64,000 nt of DNA from an uncultured Porphyromonadaceae bacterium (GTDB lineage: Bacteria; Bacteroidota; Bacteroidia; Bacteroidales; Muribaculaceae). A program made the translations under genes and the position numbers. Below, piece after piece: positions 44,622 to 53,718 of the stretch (the stretch's first letter is position 1; every line of letters starts with the position of its first letter). The DNA is taken from assembly GCA_947177685.1 (NCBI GenBank), contig CAMWVE010000001.1:1-64000 (forward strand). The letters are read 5' to 3'. The notes beneath the pieces were generated by a model, which saw only the letters and a list, made by a program, of their open reading frames with translations, was not told the origin of the DNA and searched no databases.

Positions 44622-45878
44622 ATGAAAAGCACAACACTGTCAATCTTCTGTCTGATTGCATTTTTTCAGACTCTGTACGCAAACGAATTCAAGGATTCCG
44701 TCAGCGTGGAGTTCCGTCAGTCGCACACGGTGATTGACCCCGGATTCAAAAACAATGGAGCTAAGATTGACAGCATCATCAAGCGTTTCGGCGCTGATGC
44801 TCCCGATGGAGTTCGCTATCATTTGCGTTCTGTCAATGTGGTGGGCGCCGCTTCGCCCGAAGGCTCCGTAAAATTCAATAAATATCTTTCGGAAAAACGA
44901 GCTTCAGCTATCTGTGACGCACTAAGCGGCAGGTTGTTTCCTGCTGATTCAACCGTCAGATTCACTTATTTGGGACGTGACTGGAACGGATTGAGAGACG
45001 AGGTAAAGTATGACCCGAATGTGCCTTACCGGGATGAAGTATCGGCATTACTTGAAAAAATTACATCAGCAGAAGCACCGGCTCATCCCTTGCAGCAACT
45101 GAAAGCGTTGCGGGGTGGGGTGCCTTATATATATATGTATAACCGGCTTTTTCCGCAGCTGCGTATGTCACGCGTGGTATTCAGCTATGACCGACTTGCG
45201 CCCATTGAAATTGACAGTGTGCCGTCGCCAATGTTGTTCGACACTCCTGCACCCATTGTATGTCCGACTCCCGAGTTTAACATGTTGCTTGGCGAAACAA
45301 AACAGTGTAAGCCGTTTTATCTTGGCTTGAAAACTAATTTGATTTCAGACCTGCTTCTTATTCCACATATCGGCGCCGACCTCTATGTAGGCAAAGGATG
45401 GTCCGTTACTGCCGACTGGATGTATGGCTGGTGGGACAAGAACCGTACGCATCGTTACTGGCGCGCATACGGTGGCACGGTGGGGTTGCGGAAATGGCTC
45501 GGTCGCAAGGCTGCCGAAAAACCGTTGATCGGTCATCATATAGGATTATATGCAGGTGCCGTTACATACGACTTTGAATTTGGCGGTCGCGGATACATGG
45601 GTGGCAAACCGCATGGAACTTTGTGGGAACGCTGCAACTTTATCGGTGGAATAGAATATGGCTATTCAATGCCGGTTGCCCGTAGGCTGAACATTGATTT
45701 TTCAATAGGATTCGGTTATCTTGGCGGACGTTATCTGGAATATGTACCTAAAGACGGATTCTACATGTGGCAATCGACTCATCATCTTAACTGGTTCGGT
45801 CCGACCAAAGCTGAAGTATCGCTGGTATGGCTGATTGGTTGTGACAATTATAATCGCAAGAAAGGAGGCAAATTATGA
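44622..45878 (+). CDS. Fimbrial-locus protein: OmpA-like domain plus DUF3575 barrel
   Basis: 418 residues. A signal peptide (about 1-20, ending LYANE) is followed by an OmpA-like segment (VVGAASPEGS, then NKYLSEKRASAICDAL, residues about 70-110). From about residue 230 a DUF3575 region begins (KPFYLGLKTNLISDLLLIPH, then WSVTADWMYGWW) and runs to the C-terminus as beta strands. DUF3575 proteins are regularly encoded next to Bacteroidales fimbriae. It is probably an outer-membrane protein that helps assemble or anchor the fibre. It overlaps the next gene by ATGA. Confidence 0.8.
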   Translation: MKSTTLSIFCLIAFFQTLYANEFKDSVSVEFRQSHTVIDPGFKNNGAKIDSIIKRFGADAPDGVRYHLRSVNVVGAASPEGSVKFNKYLSEKRASAICDALSGRLFPADSTVRFTYLGRDWNGLRDEVKYDPNVPYRDEVSALLEKITSAEAPAHPLQQLKALRGGVPYIYMYNRLFPQLRMSRVVFSYDRLAPIEIDSVPSPMLFDTPAPIVCPTPEFNMLLGETKQCKPFYLGLKTNLISDLLLIPHIGADLYVGKGWSVTADWMYGWWDKNRTHRYWRAYGGTVGLRKWLGRKAAEKPLIGHHIGLYAGAVTYDFEFGGRGYMGGKPHGTLWERCNFIGGIEYGYSMPVARRLNIDFSIGFGYLGGRYLEYVPKDGFYMWQSTHHLNWFGPTKAEVSLVWLIGCDNYNRKKGGKL

Positions 45879-46837
45879 AACTCCGTGCATTGACAATGGT
45901 TGCCGTAAGCTTGTTATCAGCAATGCTGTTAAGCTCTTGCCGCCATAAAGACCTCTACATGGAAGAAGCTGTGACATCACAACTTTATGTGAAGTTTGAC
46001 TGGAGTCAGGCACCTGACGCAAATCCATCATCCATGGCACTTTACATGTATGAAAATGACGGGACTAACCCCATGCGTTTCATCTTCTCAAACCGCGACG
46101 GAGGTTACATCAAGGTGCCTTTCGGAACCCGTCATGCAATTTGCATGAACGGAGACAACACCGATTGGGCGCACCTCCGTGGAAAGGAGACGATAGAGAA
46201 CATGGAACTGTACACCTCCGATGCCGAGATGCTTGAGTCGCAGAAACTGAGCACGTCTGCGCTTCCTCGCTCAAGAGAATCGGAGTCGGAACGAATGGCT
46301 AAGACTCCGGGAATGTTATGGGCACAACGAACCAACGAAATCAGGATTGTGCCTCATGAAGGTACTGACACCATTACCCTTTATCCCCATGAGGCTGTCT
46401 GTCACTACATCGTCGACATCTACGACGTTGATAATCTGGAAGGCGTAAGTTCGGCTTCGATCGATGCGGTGATCAGCGGCATGGCTGAGGGTTATTCTCT
46501 GGGGCAACAGACTTCGACCGACGCACCTGTCACAATGCCGTTTACGCTTAAGACGAATGTTGCCGGGAAGTCGCTCCACAGTGAGTTTCTTACCTTCGGT
46601 GAGTGTTCAAACACTTCTCATCCACATCATCTGACTGTCTACATGATATTGAAAGACGGATCAAAATGGTTTCATACTTTCGATGTTACGCAACAGGTCA
46701 CACAGGCACCGGATCCCACTCATGTTCACATTATAATAAAAGGATTGCCTTTGCCTGAACCTCCCGCCGAGGGTGGAACTCAGCTTTCAGCTGATGTCAA
46801 CGAGTGGCAACCTGTTTATATTGACATGAAAATGTGA
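45875..46837 (+). CDS. DUF5119 fimbrial lipoprotein
   Basis: 320-residue lipoprotein. Signal with lipobox LLSSC (Cys22). The mature part fits DUF5119, a family found with fimbrillins: QLYVKFDWSQAP at the start and the closing strand LSADVNEWQPVYIDM. It is a candidate anchor or tip subunit of the fimbria, comparable in place to FimB/Mfa2. Position between the DUF3575 gene and the fimbrillin gene supports this. Confidence 0.8.
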   Translation: MKLRALTMVAVSLLSAMLLSSCRHKDLYMEEAVTSQLYVKFDWSQAPDANPSSMALYMYENDGTNPMRFIFSNRDGGYIKVPFGTRHAICMNGDNTDWAHLRGKETIENMELYTSDAEMLESQKLSTSALPRSRESESERMAKTPGMLWAQRTNEIRIVPHEGTDTITLYPHEAVCHYIVDIYDVDNLEGVSSASIDAVISGMAEGYSLGQQTSTDAPVTMPFTLKTNVAGKSLHSEFLTFGECSNTSHPHHLTVYMILKDGSKWFHTFDVTQQVTQAPDPTHVHIIIKGLPLPEPPAEGGTQLSADVNEWQPVYIDMKM

Positions 46838-46896
46838 AATGATTAAACTATTTTAATATTCCGCTTGTTTTATTATCAAATTTAAAATCTTATATT

Positions 46897-47985
46897 ATGA
46901 AACACATTCAGTTATTTCTCATCGCTGTTGGAGCGCTCTCGCTTGCTTCATGTGCAAATGATGAGCCGTTAAGTATCCGTTCAAATGATGATGCGATTTC
47001 ATTCCGCAGTGGCATGGCGTCAAGAGCCAGCGAGACCACGAATGCAAATCTTTCATCGATTTATGTTACGGCATTTACAGGTACGAAACCTTATTTTGAA
47101 AATGCTAATTATGTGAAAGGTTCAGATTCATTTTTCACATCACCTGCCCACTACAAGTGGCTGGAAAATGATGAGACAATCCAGTTCTTCGCCTATGCGC
47201 CTTCGCAGGATGAGCTTGGAGCTGATGTGATTATTAAAGATAATGCAGCCGGCATGCAGTTGGAGTCATTCTCAGTTGCTGAAGATATAGCCGATCAGGT
47301 TGACTTCATCACCGCAAATGCTTCCGGTACAAGAAAAGATAACGAGACGACCGGTGTGGAACTTACGTTTGACCACCGACTCTCGCAGATTGAAATTCAG
47401 GCAAAATCGGAGAACCCCACCTATACCTTCAAGGTAACAGGCGTGCGTATCGGTAGACCTCAGTATGTGGGTACGTTTGATTTCAACACAAACACATGGA
47501 CTCTCGATGACTGGCACGACACAGCAGTCTACACCTCAACATGCGATGAGACAACGCTGAGTTCCACTCCTCAGTCAATCATGGGTAAATCAGGCAATGC
47601 AATGCTGATGCCTCAGACTCTTACTGCATGGAATCCCGTAAATGACCCTGACAATGTTGCTCGTGAAGCTTATTTGAGTGTTCTGGTTCAGATTTCACGA
47701 ACTGACAACGGTTTCCAGATGTATCCATACAGTGATGACACAACCAAGGACTCTACCGGCAATATCAGAAAATTCGGCTGGGTTTCAATTCCTCTGTCAG
47801 GCACATGGGAACAGGGTAAGAAATATATCTACACTCTGGACTTTACCGAAGGTGCTGGTAATGTTGACCCCGACGATCCTCATCCCGGAGAACCTGTTCT
47901 CGGTGGCGACATCAAGTTCAAGGTTGACGTAAATACTTGGACCGATGCAGATCAGGATATTCCTATGCTGCCTGTAACCAAATAA
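46897..47985 (+). CDS. Fimbrillin family protein
   Basis: 362-residue lipoprotein precursor. Lipobox SLASC (Cys19). Mature part fits the fimbrillin-like fold: IYVTAFTGTKPYFENANY, FAYAPSQDELG, VELTFDHRLSQIEIQA and the final strand FKVDVNTWTDADQDIPM. In P. gingivalis FimA an Arg-specific protease removes the lipidated N-terminus; Arg43 in MASRASET could play that part here (inference). Likely the shaft subunit of the fibre. Followed by a good terminator. Confidence 0.85.
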   Translation: MKHIQLFLIAVGALSLASCANDEPLSIRSNDDAISFRSGMASRASETTNANLSSIYVTAFTGTKPYFENANYVKGSDSFFTSPAHYKWLENDETIQFFAYAPSQDELGADVIIKDNAAGMQLESFSVAEDIADQVDFITANASGTRKDNETTGVELTFDHRLSQIEIQAKSENPTYTFKVTGVRIGRPQYVGTFDFNTNTWTLDDWHDTAVYTSTCDETTLSSTPQSIMGKSGNAMLMPQTLTAWNPVNDPDNVAREAYLSVLVQISRTDNGFQMYPYSDDTTKDSTGNIRKFGWVSIPLSGTWEQGKKYIYTLDFTEGAGNVDPDDPHPGEPVLGGDIKFKVDVNTWTDADQDIPMLPVTK

Positions 47986-48006
47986 CTGTCAACGAAATAA
48001 GAAAAC

Positions 48007-48043
48007 AAAAAGGTACGTTCCTCAACCGGGAGCGTACCTTTTT
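48007..48043. terminator. Terminator between fimbrillin and htrA genes
   Basis: AAAAAGGTACGTTCC (48007-48021) pairs with the segment ending GCGTACCTTTTT (48029-48043) through 15 bases including one G-T pair. It carries T-runs on both strands, so it fits both convergent genes. Confidence 0.88.
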
Positions 48044-48060
48044 GGTTTGTAATGCAATGG

Positions 48061-49572
48061 TTATTCCGCAATGTCAACGGCGTAGTAGACTTTCTTGCCG
48101 GTAGGATAAACGCCCACAATGAACATCACCTTATCGTATTCCGGTCCACTTGCCAGAATTGCCTTGTAGATTTTCTCTATATCTTCCGGTGAGCTGACTT
48201 TTCCGTTGTTAATCTCGGTGATAATCAGCCCCTCACGGATTCCGTGCGATTTGAACAGACCATCCTTGAGTCCCACAACCTGCACACCGTTGCTGATTTC
48301 AAGCTGACGCAATGTGGATTCGCTCGCTTTCTTGAACGCGCAGCCGAGAGCCATCAGGTCAGCAGGACGGGTCACATCGGTGCTGCCTTTGGAGTTGCGC
48401 AGCGTAACGGAGATATTGTTTGGTTTGTTGTCGCGGTAATATTTGATTGATACCTTGTCGCCGGGACGGTGCTTGGCAATTTCTTCCTGAAGCTGAGCGC
48501 TGTTGTTTGTGGGGTTTCCAGCAATTTCAACAATCACGTCGCCTTCACGCAGACCGGCTTCGTATGCAGCTGACCTGTCCTCGACATTGCCTACATAAAT
48601 GCCCTGAGTGACAGATGTAATGTTCTTCTCTTCAGCCAGTTTGGGAGTAAGTTCGGAATAGCCGATTCCAAGGATGGCGCGCTGCACGGTTCCATATTGC
48701 TTCAGGTCAGTCACCACTTTCTTTACAATGGAAGTGGGGATGGCAAAGGAGTAGCCTGAGAAAGACCCGGTCTGTGAGTAGATGGCAGTGTTGATGCCAA
48801 CAAGTTCGCCCTGCAGGTTAACCAAAGCTCCGCCTGAGTTGCCGGGATTGACGGCGGCATCAGTCTGGATGTATGACTCAACACCCGACGGAACAGACTG
48901 GGTGATACTGGAAATGTTACGCGCCTTTGCACTGACAATCCCTTTGGTTACGGTAGAGGTGAAACCGAAAGGATTACCAACTGCCAGAACCCATTCGCCG
49001 ACCTTGAGTCCTTCGGAGTCACCCATGGGAATGACATGGAGGTTTTCGCTGTCTATCTTTATGAGCGCGAGGTCAGTGGTAGGGTCCGCTCCGATAACCG
49101 TGGCGTTGAAAGTGCGGTTATCATTGAGCGCTACCTCCAGTTTCTCGGCACCGTCAATCACATGGTTGTTGGTGACAATGTAGCCGTCAGAACTGAGGAT
49201 AACACCTGAACCGAGACCGGTCTGGCGCGGTTCGGTCTGATTTTCATGGCGTGGCTGCTGACGGCGACCTCCACCGAAGAAATATTCAAAAAATGGATCG
49301 GCGAAAGGCTGAGACTGTGAGTAGGCGTTATAGCGGGGTGTTGCAAAGCTTTTGATACTTACCACACCGTTGACTGTGCTTTCAGCTGCTGAAACAAAAT
49401 CGGGCACAGCCTCGTTGGGAGTCATGCCCACTCTGACAAATTTACTGTCGTTGCCTGTGAGCCAGTTGTCAGTATTGTCACCTGTTTCATGCCTGAAGGC
49501 ATAAACAACTGATACAGAACTTAATACTGCAACTCCCATGGCAAGAAGTGATGTTTTAAGATTGATGTTCAT
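48061..49572 (-). CDS. htrA: HtrA/DegP family periplasmic serine protease
   Basis: 503-residue Do-like protease/chaperone for misfolded envelope proteins. N-terminal membrane/signal segment, then a Gly/Gln/Arg-rich stretch (about 95-115). Catalytic triad His137 (TNNHVI), Asp167 (TTDLALIKI) and Ser246 (NPGNSGGA). Two PDZ domains follow (about 310-400 and 410-500). Length is normal. Divergent from the GYF/TM2 gene. Confidence 0.95.
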   Translation of the reverse strand: MNINLKTSLLAMGVAVLSSVSVVYAFRHETGDNTDNWLTGNDSKFVRVGMTPNEAVPDFVSAAESTVNGVVSIKSFATPRYNAYSQSQPFADPFFEYFFGGGRRQQPRHENQTEPRQTGLGSGVILSSDGYIVTNNHVIDGAEKLEVALNDNRTFNATVIGADPTTDLALIKIDSENLHVIPMGDSEGLKVGEWVLAVGNPFGFTSTVTKGIVSAKARNISSITQSVPSGVESYIQTDAAVNPGNSGGALVNLQGELVGINTAIYSQTGSFSGYSFAIPTSIVKKVVTDLKQYGTVQRAILGIGYSELTPKLAEEKNITSVTQGIYVGNVEDRSAAYEAGLREGDVIVEIAGNPTNNSAQLQEEIAKHRPGDKVSIKYYRDNKPNNISVTLRNSKGSTDVTRPADLMALGCAFKKASESTLRQLEISNGVQVVGLKDGLFKSHGIREGLIITEINNGKVSSPEDIEKIYKAILASGPEYDKVMFIVGVYPTGKKVYYAVDIAE

Positions 49573-49627
49573 AAGTGTGATGTGTTAAATTTGATAATCT
49601 CGTTAAGTTAATTATTAACATTGACGG

Positions 49628-49635
49628 CAAAATTA
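49628..49635 (-). promoter_or_regulatory. -7 promoter element of htrA
   Basis: Minus-strand TAATTTTG, exact TAnnTTTG, 55 bases before the htrA start. The intergenic region (49573-49844) otherwise holds only AT-rich sequence and the facing promoter at 49757. Confidence 0.55.
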
Positions 49636-49756
49636 TCTGTTTATTGTGGGAAGTGCAAACGGTTTAAATTTAATTAACCGGAACTGTCCGTAATTTTAAT
49701 CATTTTGATGATTGTAAATAATTGAGAAAAATGTTTGAAATATTTAAAATAATTGA

Positions 49757-49764
49757 TAAATTTG
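49757..49764 (+). promoter_or_regulatory. -7 promoter element of the GYF/TM2 gene
   Basis: TAAATTTG, exact TAnnTTTG, giving a leader of about 75 bases for the gene at 49845. Confidence 0.55.
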
Positions 49765-49844
49765 CACTTTCATGAGCAGTGCAAAAATCGCATGTGGCAC
49801 TGTGACAAGGGAATAATTAATAAAACAATATAAAATAATCAATC

Positions 49845-50351
49845 ATGTATTACATTATTTATAATGGTCAGAAGTTCGGTCCGATGCCTGCTTCGGAACT
49901 TGTAAACTACGGTTTGAACTCAAACTCGGAAGTGTGGACCGATGGTCTGCCCGCATGGGTAAAAGCATTTGAGATTGCGGAACTGGCTCCTTATCTGACC
50001 TCAAACACTCCGCAGCCCCCCGTGCCCGGAGGTTATCAGAACTACAACAATGGCGGTTATGCCCCCAATTCTAACCCCGTGAATAACAACGGATATGTTC
50101 CTTCTTGCAACAACGTTAGCGAGAAGAAAATGATTTTCGGTATCCTTGCAATTATCTTCGGTTACTTAGGCGTTCAGTATTTCTATATCGGCAAGATAAC
50201 CGGTGGTATCATCTGTATTCTGCTCACTTGTGTTACCTGTGGCGGTTGGGAGCTTCTGACTTTCATTCAGGGTATTGTAGCTTTGGTAATGGATGACAAG
50301 GAGTTTGACCGTAAGTTCCTGAAATCCAATTCGTCAATGCCCCTTTTCTAA
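49845..50351 (+). CDS. GYF_2 plus TM2 domain protein
   Basis: 168 residues. N-terminal GYF_2 domain (YYIIYNGQKFGPMPASELV, then VWTDGLPAWVKAFEI), a Pro/Asn/Tyr-rich linker (about 60-90) and a C-terminal TM2 pair of membrane segments with GYLGVQYFYIG. This is a common small membrane protein of Bacteroidetes. GYF_2 domains bind peptides, but the partner is unknown. Single-gene unit with a perfect palindrome after it. Confidence 0.85.
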   Translation: MYYIIYNGQKFGPMPASELVNYGLNSNSEVWTDGLPAWVKAFEIAELAPYLTSNTPQPPVPGGYQNYNNGGYAPNSNPVNNNGYVPSCNNVSEKKMIFGILAIIFGYLGVQYFYIGKITGGIICILLTCVTCGGWELLTFIQGIVALVMDDKEFDRKFLKSNSSMPLF

Positions 50352-50391
50352 ATCATTGCATTAGGATCATCTTAAAGGGTGTCAAATAAAC

Positions 50392-50427
50392 AATGAGGGT
50401 GCATCAAAATTTTGATGCACCCTCATT
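50392..50427. terminator. 36-base perfect palindrome, terminator
   Basis: AATGAGGGTGCATCAAAA and its exact complement meet at AAAATTTT. ATTTAT follows. It shares the core GTGCATCAA with the tRNA-Cys terminator. Serves the GYF/TM2 gene and perhaps the convergent phosphorylase gene, which has a second hairpin (CCGGAG/CTCCGG) at 50503-50521. Confidence 0.8.
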
Positions 50428-50530
50428 ATTTATGATAGGGACATTCCACGGAGCTTCCATGCAAAATGCTGAATATCAGTCCTTTGCCTGATGTTGCGGA
50501 AGCCGGAGGCATTCGCTCCGGAAGAGCCTA

Positions 50531-51403
50531 TTAGATTCTTTCCAATACGGTGTGGATAAGGTCGTGGATGGCGTTTTTATAGGAAGGATTCACATTGTTG
50601 TTCATGCGGTTGGCAATGATTGAGCAAACCGTCATGGCACGATGTCCCATCAGCTTGCCAAGTCCCTGAAGGGGGGCTGATTCCATCTCGTAGTTGGTTA
50701 CTTTTCTACCATTGTAGCGGAATTCCTCAATCGAGCGGTTCAGTTCGGGGTTAGCAAGCGCGAGTCGCAGTTCGCGTCCTTGCGGACCGTAGAAACCCAC
50801 AGCCGATATTGTGTTACCGCGAACCATGTCATCCTTGCCGATTTGAGCCACGAGTTCAGGATCGGCGTCAACAACATAGGGTTTTGCCCACAGGGGATTC
50901 CAGCGGGTATGTTCAACAAATGCTTTCTCAAAATCGAGGTCGGCGACATCGTTGCGTCCGGCATAATAGTTCAGCACGCCGTCGAAACCGATAGCCTTTT
51001 CAGCGATAACGGGTGTGCCTATGGTCAACTCGGGCTGGAGTGCGCCGGAAGTACCAATTCTCACCATTGTCAGCTGACGGTGCTCAGGTTTTACCTCGCG
51101 GGTCTCGAAATCGATATTCGCCAGTGCGTCAAGCTCATTGACTACAATGTCGATATTGTCAGGACCTATGCCATGGCTTATTGCCATAATCGGTTTGCCT
51201 TTGTAGGTGCCACCGATGGTGTGGAATTCGCGTGAAGAGACCTCGAAGTCTCGGGTATCGAAAAATTCAGCTATCATGTTGACGCGTCCGGGGTCGCCGC
51301 ACATGATTATTCGGTCAGTCAACTGGTCGGGACGGAGGTGGATATGAAACACACTGCCGTCAGGATTGATTATAAGTTCGGAGGGTGCGATAAATTTTGA
51401 CAT
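50531..51403 (-). CDS. udp: Nucleoside (uridine) phosphorylase
   Basis: 290-residue phosphorylase of the NP-I family that splits nucleosides with phosphate. MCGDPGRVNMIAEFF binds phosphate, MVRIGTSGALQPEL and NYEMESAPLQGLG bind base and ribose. The latter pattern fits uridine phosphorylases. The ATG at 51403 is used; an in-frame TTG at 51433 would add ten residues that are not conserved. It follows dprA by 40 bases. Confidence 0.86.
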   Translation of the reverse strand: MSKFIAPSELIINPDGSVFHIHLRPDQLTDRIIMCGDPGRVNMIAEFFDTRDFEVSSREFHTIGGTYKGKPIMAISHGIGPDNIDIVVNELDALANIDFETREVKPEHRQLTMVRIGTSGALQPELTIGTPVIAEKAIGFDGVLNYYAGRNDVADLDFEKAFVEHTRWNPLWAKPYVVDADPELVAQIGKDDMVRGNTISAVGFYGPQGRELRLALANPELNRSIEEFRYNGRKVTNYEMESAPLQGLGKLMGHRAMTVCSIIANRMNNNVNPSYKNAIHDLIHTVLERI

Positions 51404-51443
51404 CGGTATAAGATTTAATCTGTTTATATTCAATAAATTATAA

Positions 51444-52562
51444 TTAAGGCAGACGATATGTTCCGCCGGGATATGCTACTATGTGTCCGTCAAACTCCAT
51501 GTCAGAAATCAGAATCATGGCTTGCGGAATTGTCAGTGTGAGAGCTTTTGCCACCGCGCCGGTGTCAACCTCTCCTAAAATATTAATGAGGTCAATGACT
51601 TTTTGTTCATTTTCCGAAAGATTTTTTCTTTCGAACAGCTCTTGTTGCCCTCCTTCCTCCTTGTCAGCCTTCCACATCATTGCCGCAAGCAGATCGTCGG
51701 CAGAAGTAAAGAGTGACGCCACATTGTTGGCAATCAGTCTGTTGCATCCTTCAGAATAAGTGTCGGAGGTTCGTCCGGGTAAAGCGAAAACGTCGCGTCC
51801 GTAGTCCGAGGCAAGACGGGCAGTGAACATAGCACCACCTTTTTTCGCCGATTCAGCCACGATGGTGGCATCGCTCATGGCAGCCACTATCCTGTTTCGT
51901 GCCAGAAAGTTACCTTGGTGTATGGGAGCGTCGTGGAAGTAATCTGTGAGCAGACCGCCGTTGCTTTGAATCATCTGTTTGGCGACATTGCGGTGTTGCG
52001 ATGGATAAATCTGACTCAATCCGTGAGCAAGTACGCCCACAGTGGGGATGTTGTTGCGCAGAGCGGCGTTGTGAGCCGTCACATCGATGCCGTAAGCAAG
52101 TCCGCTTACAATCAACATTCCCGAAATTTTTGAGGCAAGATCATCGACAAGGCGGTCTACGAAGCCGACACCGTAGGGGGTTGAGCGACGTGTTCCAACA
52201 ATGGAGATTACATGCTCTACATTCAGATCCGGCTTGCCGCATACAAACAACACCACCGGAGAGTCATCACATTCAAGCAGCCTGCGCGGATAGCCGGGCG
52301 ACGTGAAGCACAGCGGTGTCACATTATTCTTCCTTAGCCATTCAAGCTCAGCTTCGGCATCGCGGAGCGCTGACAGGCGCAGCGATTTGTCAAACAGGCG
52401 GCTTTCAGAGCCGAACAGCTGAAGCAGATCGGGCTTGTCGAGCATGAAAAATTGTTCCGGAGAGATTTTCTCCAGCAACTGACGTGCAAGGGACAGCCTC
52501 ATTCCCGGCAAATGCCCCAATGCCAGTGAATATATCAACTCTTTATCCGCTTCTGCTGACAT
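51444..52562 (-). CDS. dprA: DNA-processing protein DprA
   Basis: 372-residue protein that loads RecA on incoming single strands in natural transformation. Helical N-terminal part, then the Rossmann-like core with ISIVGTRRSTPYG, SGLAYGIDVTAHNAAL, GLSQIYPSQH, AMSDATIVAESAKKGGA and DVFALPG. The C-terminal winged-helix (DML1-like) begins near residue 305. Present in many non-competent bacteria too. Lies 11 bases after the thioesterase gene. Confidence 0.93.
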   Translation of the reverse strand: MSAEADKELIYSLALGHLPGMRLSLARQLLEKISPEQFFMLDKPDLLQLFGSESRLFDKSLRLSALRDAEAELEWLRKNNVTPLCFTSPGYPRRLLECDDSPVVLFVCGKPDLNVEHVISIVGTRRSTPYGVGFVDRLVDDLASKISGMLIVSGLAYGIDVTAHNAALRNNIPTVGVLAHGLSQIYPSQHRNVAKQMIQSNGGLLTDYFHDAPIHQGNFLARNRIVAAMSDATIVAESAKKGGAMFTARLASDYGRDVFALPGRTSDTYSEGCNRLIANNVASLFTSADDLLAAMMWKADKEEGGQQELFERKNLSENEQKVIDLINILGEVDTGAVAKALTLTIPQAMILISDMEFDGHIVAYPGGTYRLP

Positions 52563-52573
52563 TTGACCTTTGG

Positions 52574-52978
52574 TTAGAGATAGTTACGGAACACTTCGGC
52601 AATCTCATCGCCACGCGAAATGGCGCCATCCTTGAGCATTACCACAGTTACGAGTGACTTGACCACCGGCTGCATGTCGGTTTTACGGAAAATATCCTGA
52701 TGGAAAATGAAACGCGGACCTTTGCGCTCCATGTAAAGGCAACTGGTCATTACATCGCCGCTTAGGAGAGCTACCAAATATTCAATCTCAACCTTACGCA
52801 ACACAGGGTCAATCCCTTGCTCGCGCATCTGTGAGAAAGGGAATCCAACCTTTTGGCAAAACATGTGGCGGGTGTGCTCAAGGTAGTGCAGATAGTTGGC
52901 ATTATTCACAATCCCCTCGGCATCAAGCTCATAGTCCCGAACCTCAATGTCGGTGCTGAAAACATATTTTGACTCCAT
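52574..52978 (-). CDS. Hotdog-fold acyl-CoA thioesterase
   Basis: 134-residue 4-hydroxybenzoyl-CoA-thioesterase/YbgC-like protein. The block RDYELDAEGIVNNANYLHYLEHTR holds the catalytic Asp region and the central hotdog helix (residues about 14-37). The substrate is unknown; relatives hydrolyse short acyl-CoA or acyl-ACP. Probably in one unit with dprA and udp. Confidence 0.85.
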   Translation of the reverse strand: MESKYVFSTDIEVRDYELDAEGIVNNANYLHYLEHTRHMFCQKVGFPFSQMREQGIDPVLRKVEIEYLVALLSGDVMTSCLYMERKGPRFIFHQDIFRKTDMQPVVKSLVTVVMLKDGAISRGDEIAEVFRNYL

Positions 52979-53070
52979 AAATAATAGTTGTTGTTGAAAT
53001 CGGTCAGATGCCGATGGAAACAGGTAGTAAAGTTAATAATAAAAAGGGAGAAAAGCAAACGGCTTATTCC

Positions 53071-53709
53071 TCATAGATAAGGATTCCACCGCTTTTCGTA
53101 GTCTATTGATGAAGCAGGACCATGTCCGGGATAGACCTTGGTTTCGGGAGGAAGTGTCAGCAGATTGTTTTTTATGGCGCGTATCAGGGTGCCGTAATCA
53201 CCGCCCGGAAGGTCTGTACGTCCTATTCCGGTGCGAAACAGTGCATCGCCGGTGATAACCGACTTGCCTTCAGGGTCATAAAGGGCTATGCTGCCGGGCG
53301 AGTGACCGGGAACGGCTATGATTTCAAGTTCCTTGCCGCCGAGTTTGAGTTTGTCACCATGGCGCAGGTCATGGTCAATGGCAAGTCCCTCCATATCGAT
53401 GGGGAGATGGAACATGCGCAACTGTTGCCCGATTCGTTCCGAGAGAAATTCGTCATCCTTTGAGGCATATAATCCCACGCCATATTTATCCATCAGATGA
53501 CGGACTCCGAAAATATGGTCGACATGCAGGTGCGTACAGATTATATATTTGAGCGTGAGATGATTAGATTCAATGAACTTGTCGATTTTCTCACATTCCG
53601 CACGACTGACCATGCCGGGGTCCACAATGGCGCACTCTCCTGATTCAGGGTCAGAAATTATGTAAGTGTTTTCGCCGAACATGTTGAATTCAAATCTGTC
53701 AATTTTCAT
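53071..53709 (-). CDS. Metallo-beta-lactamase-fold hydrolase (glyoxalase II-like)
   Basis: 212 residues. Metal ligands THLHVDH, GHSPGS, TGDALFRTGIGRTD and the final PGHGP are intact, the pattern of small glyoxalase II-like/YcbL hydrolases. Cytoplasmic. Likely hydrolyses a thioester, but the true substrate is open. Nine bases after rsmG, thus co-transcribed with it. Confidence 0.88.
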   Translation of the reverse strand: MKIDRFEFNMFGENTYIISDPESGECAIVDPGMVSRAECEKIDKFIESNHLTLKYIICTHLHVDHIFGVRHLMDKYGVGLYASKDDEFLSERIGQQLRMFHLPIDMEGLAIDHDLRHGDKLKLGGKELEIIAVPGHSPGSIALYDPEGKSVITGDALFRTGIGRTDLPGGDYGTLIRAIKNNLLTLPPETKVYPGHGPASSIDYEKRWNPYL

Positions 53710-53718
53710 TTCATCAGA

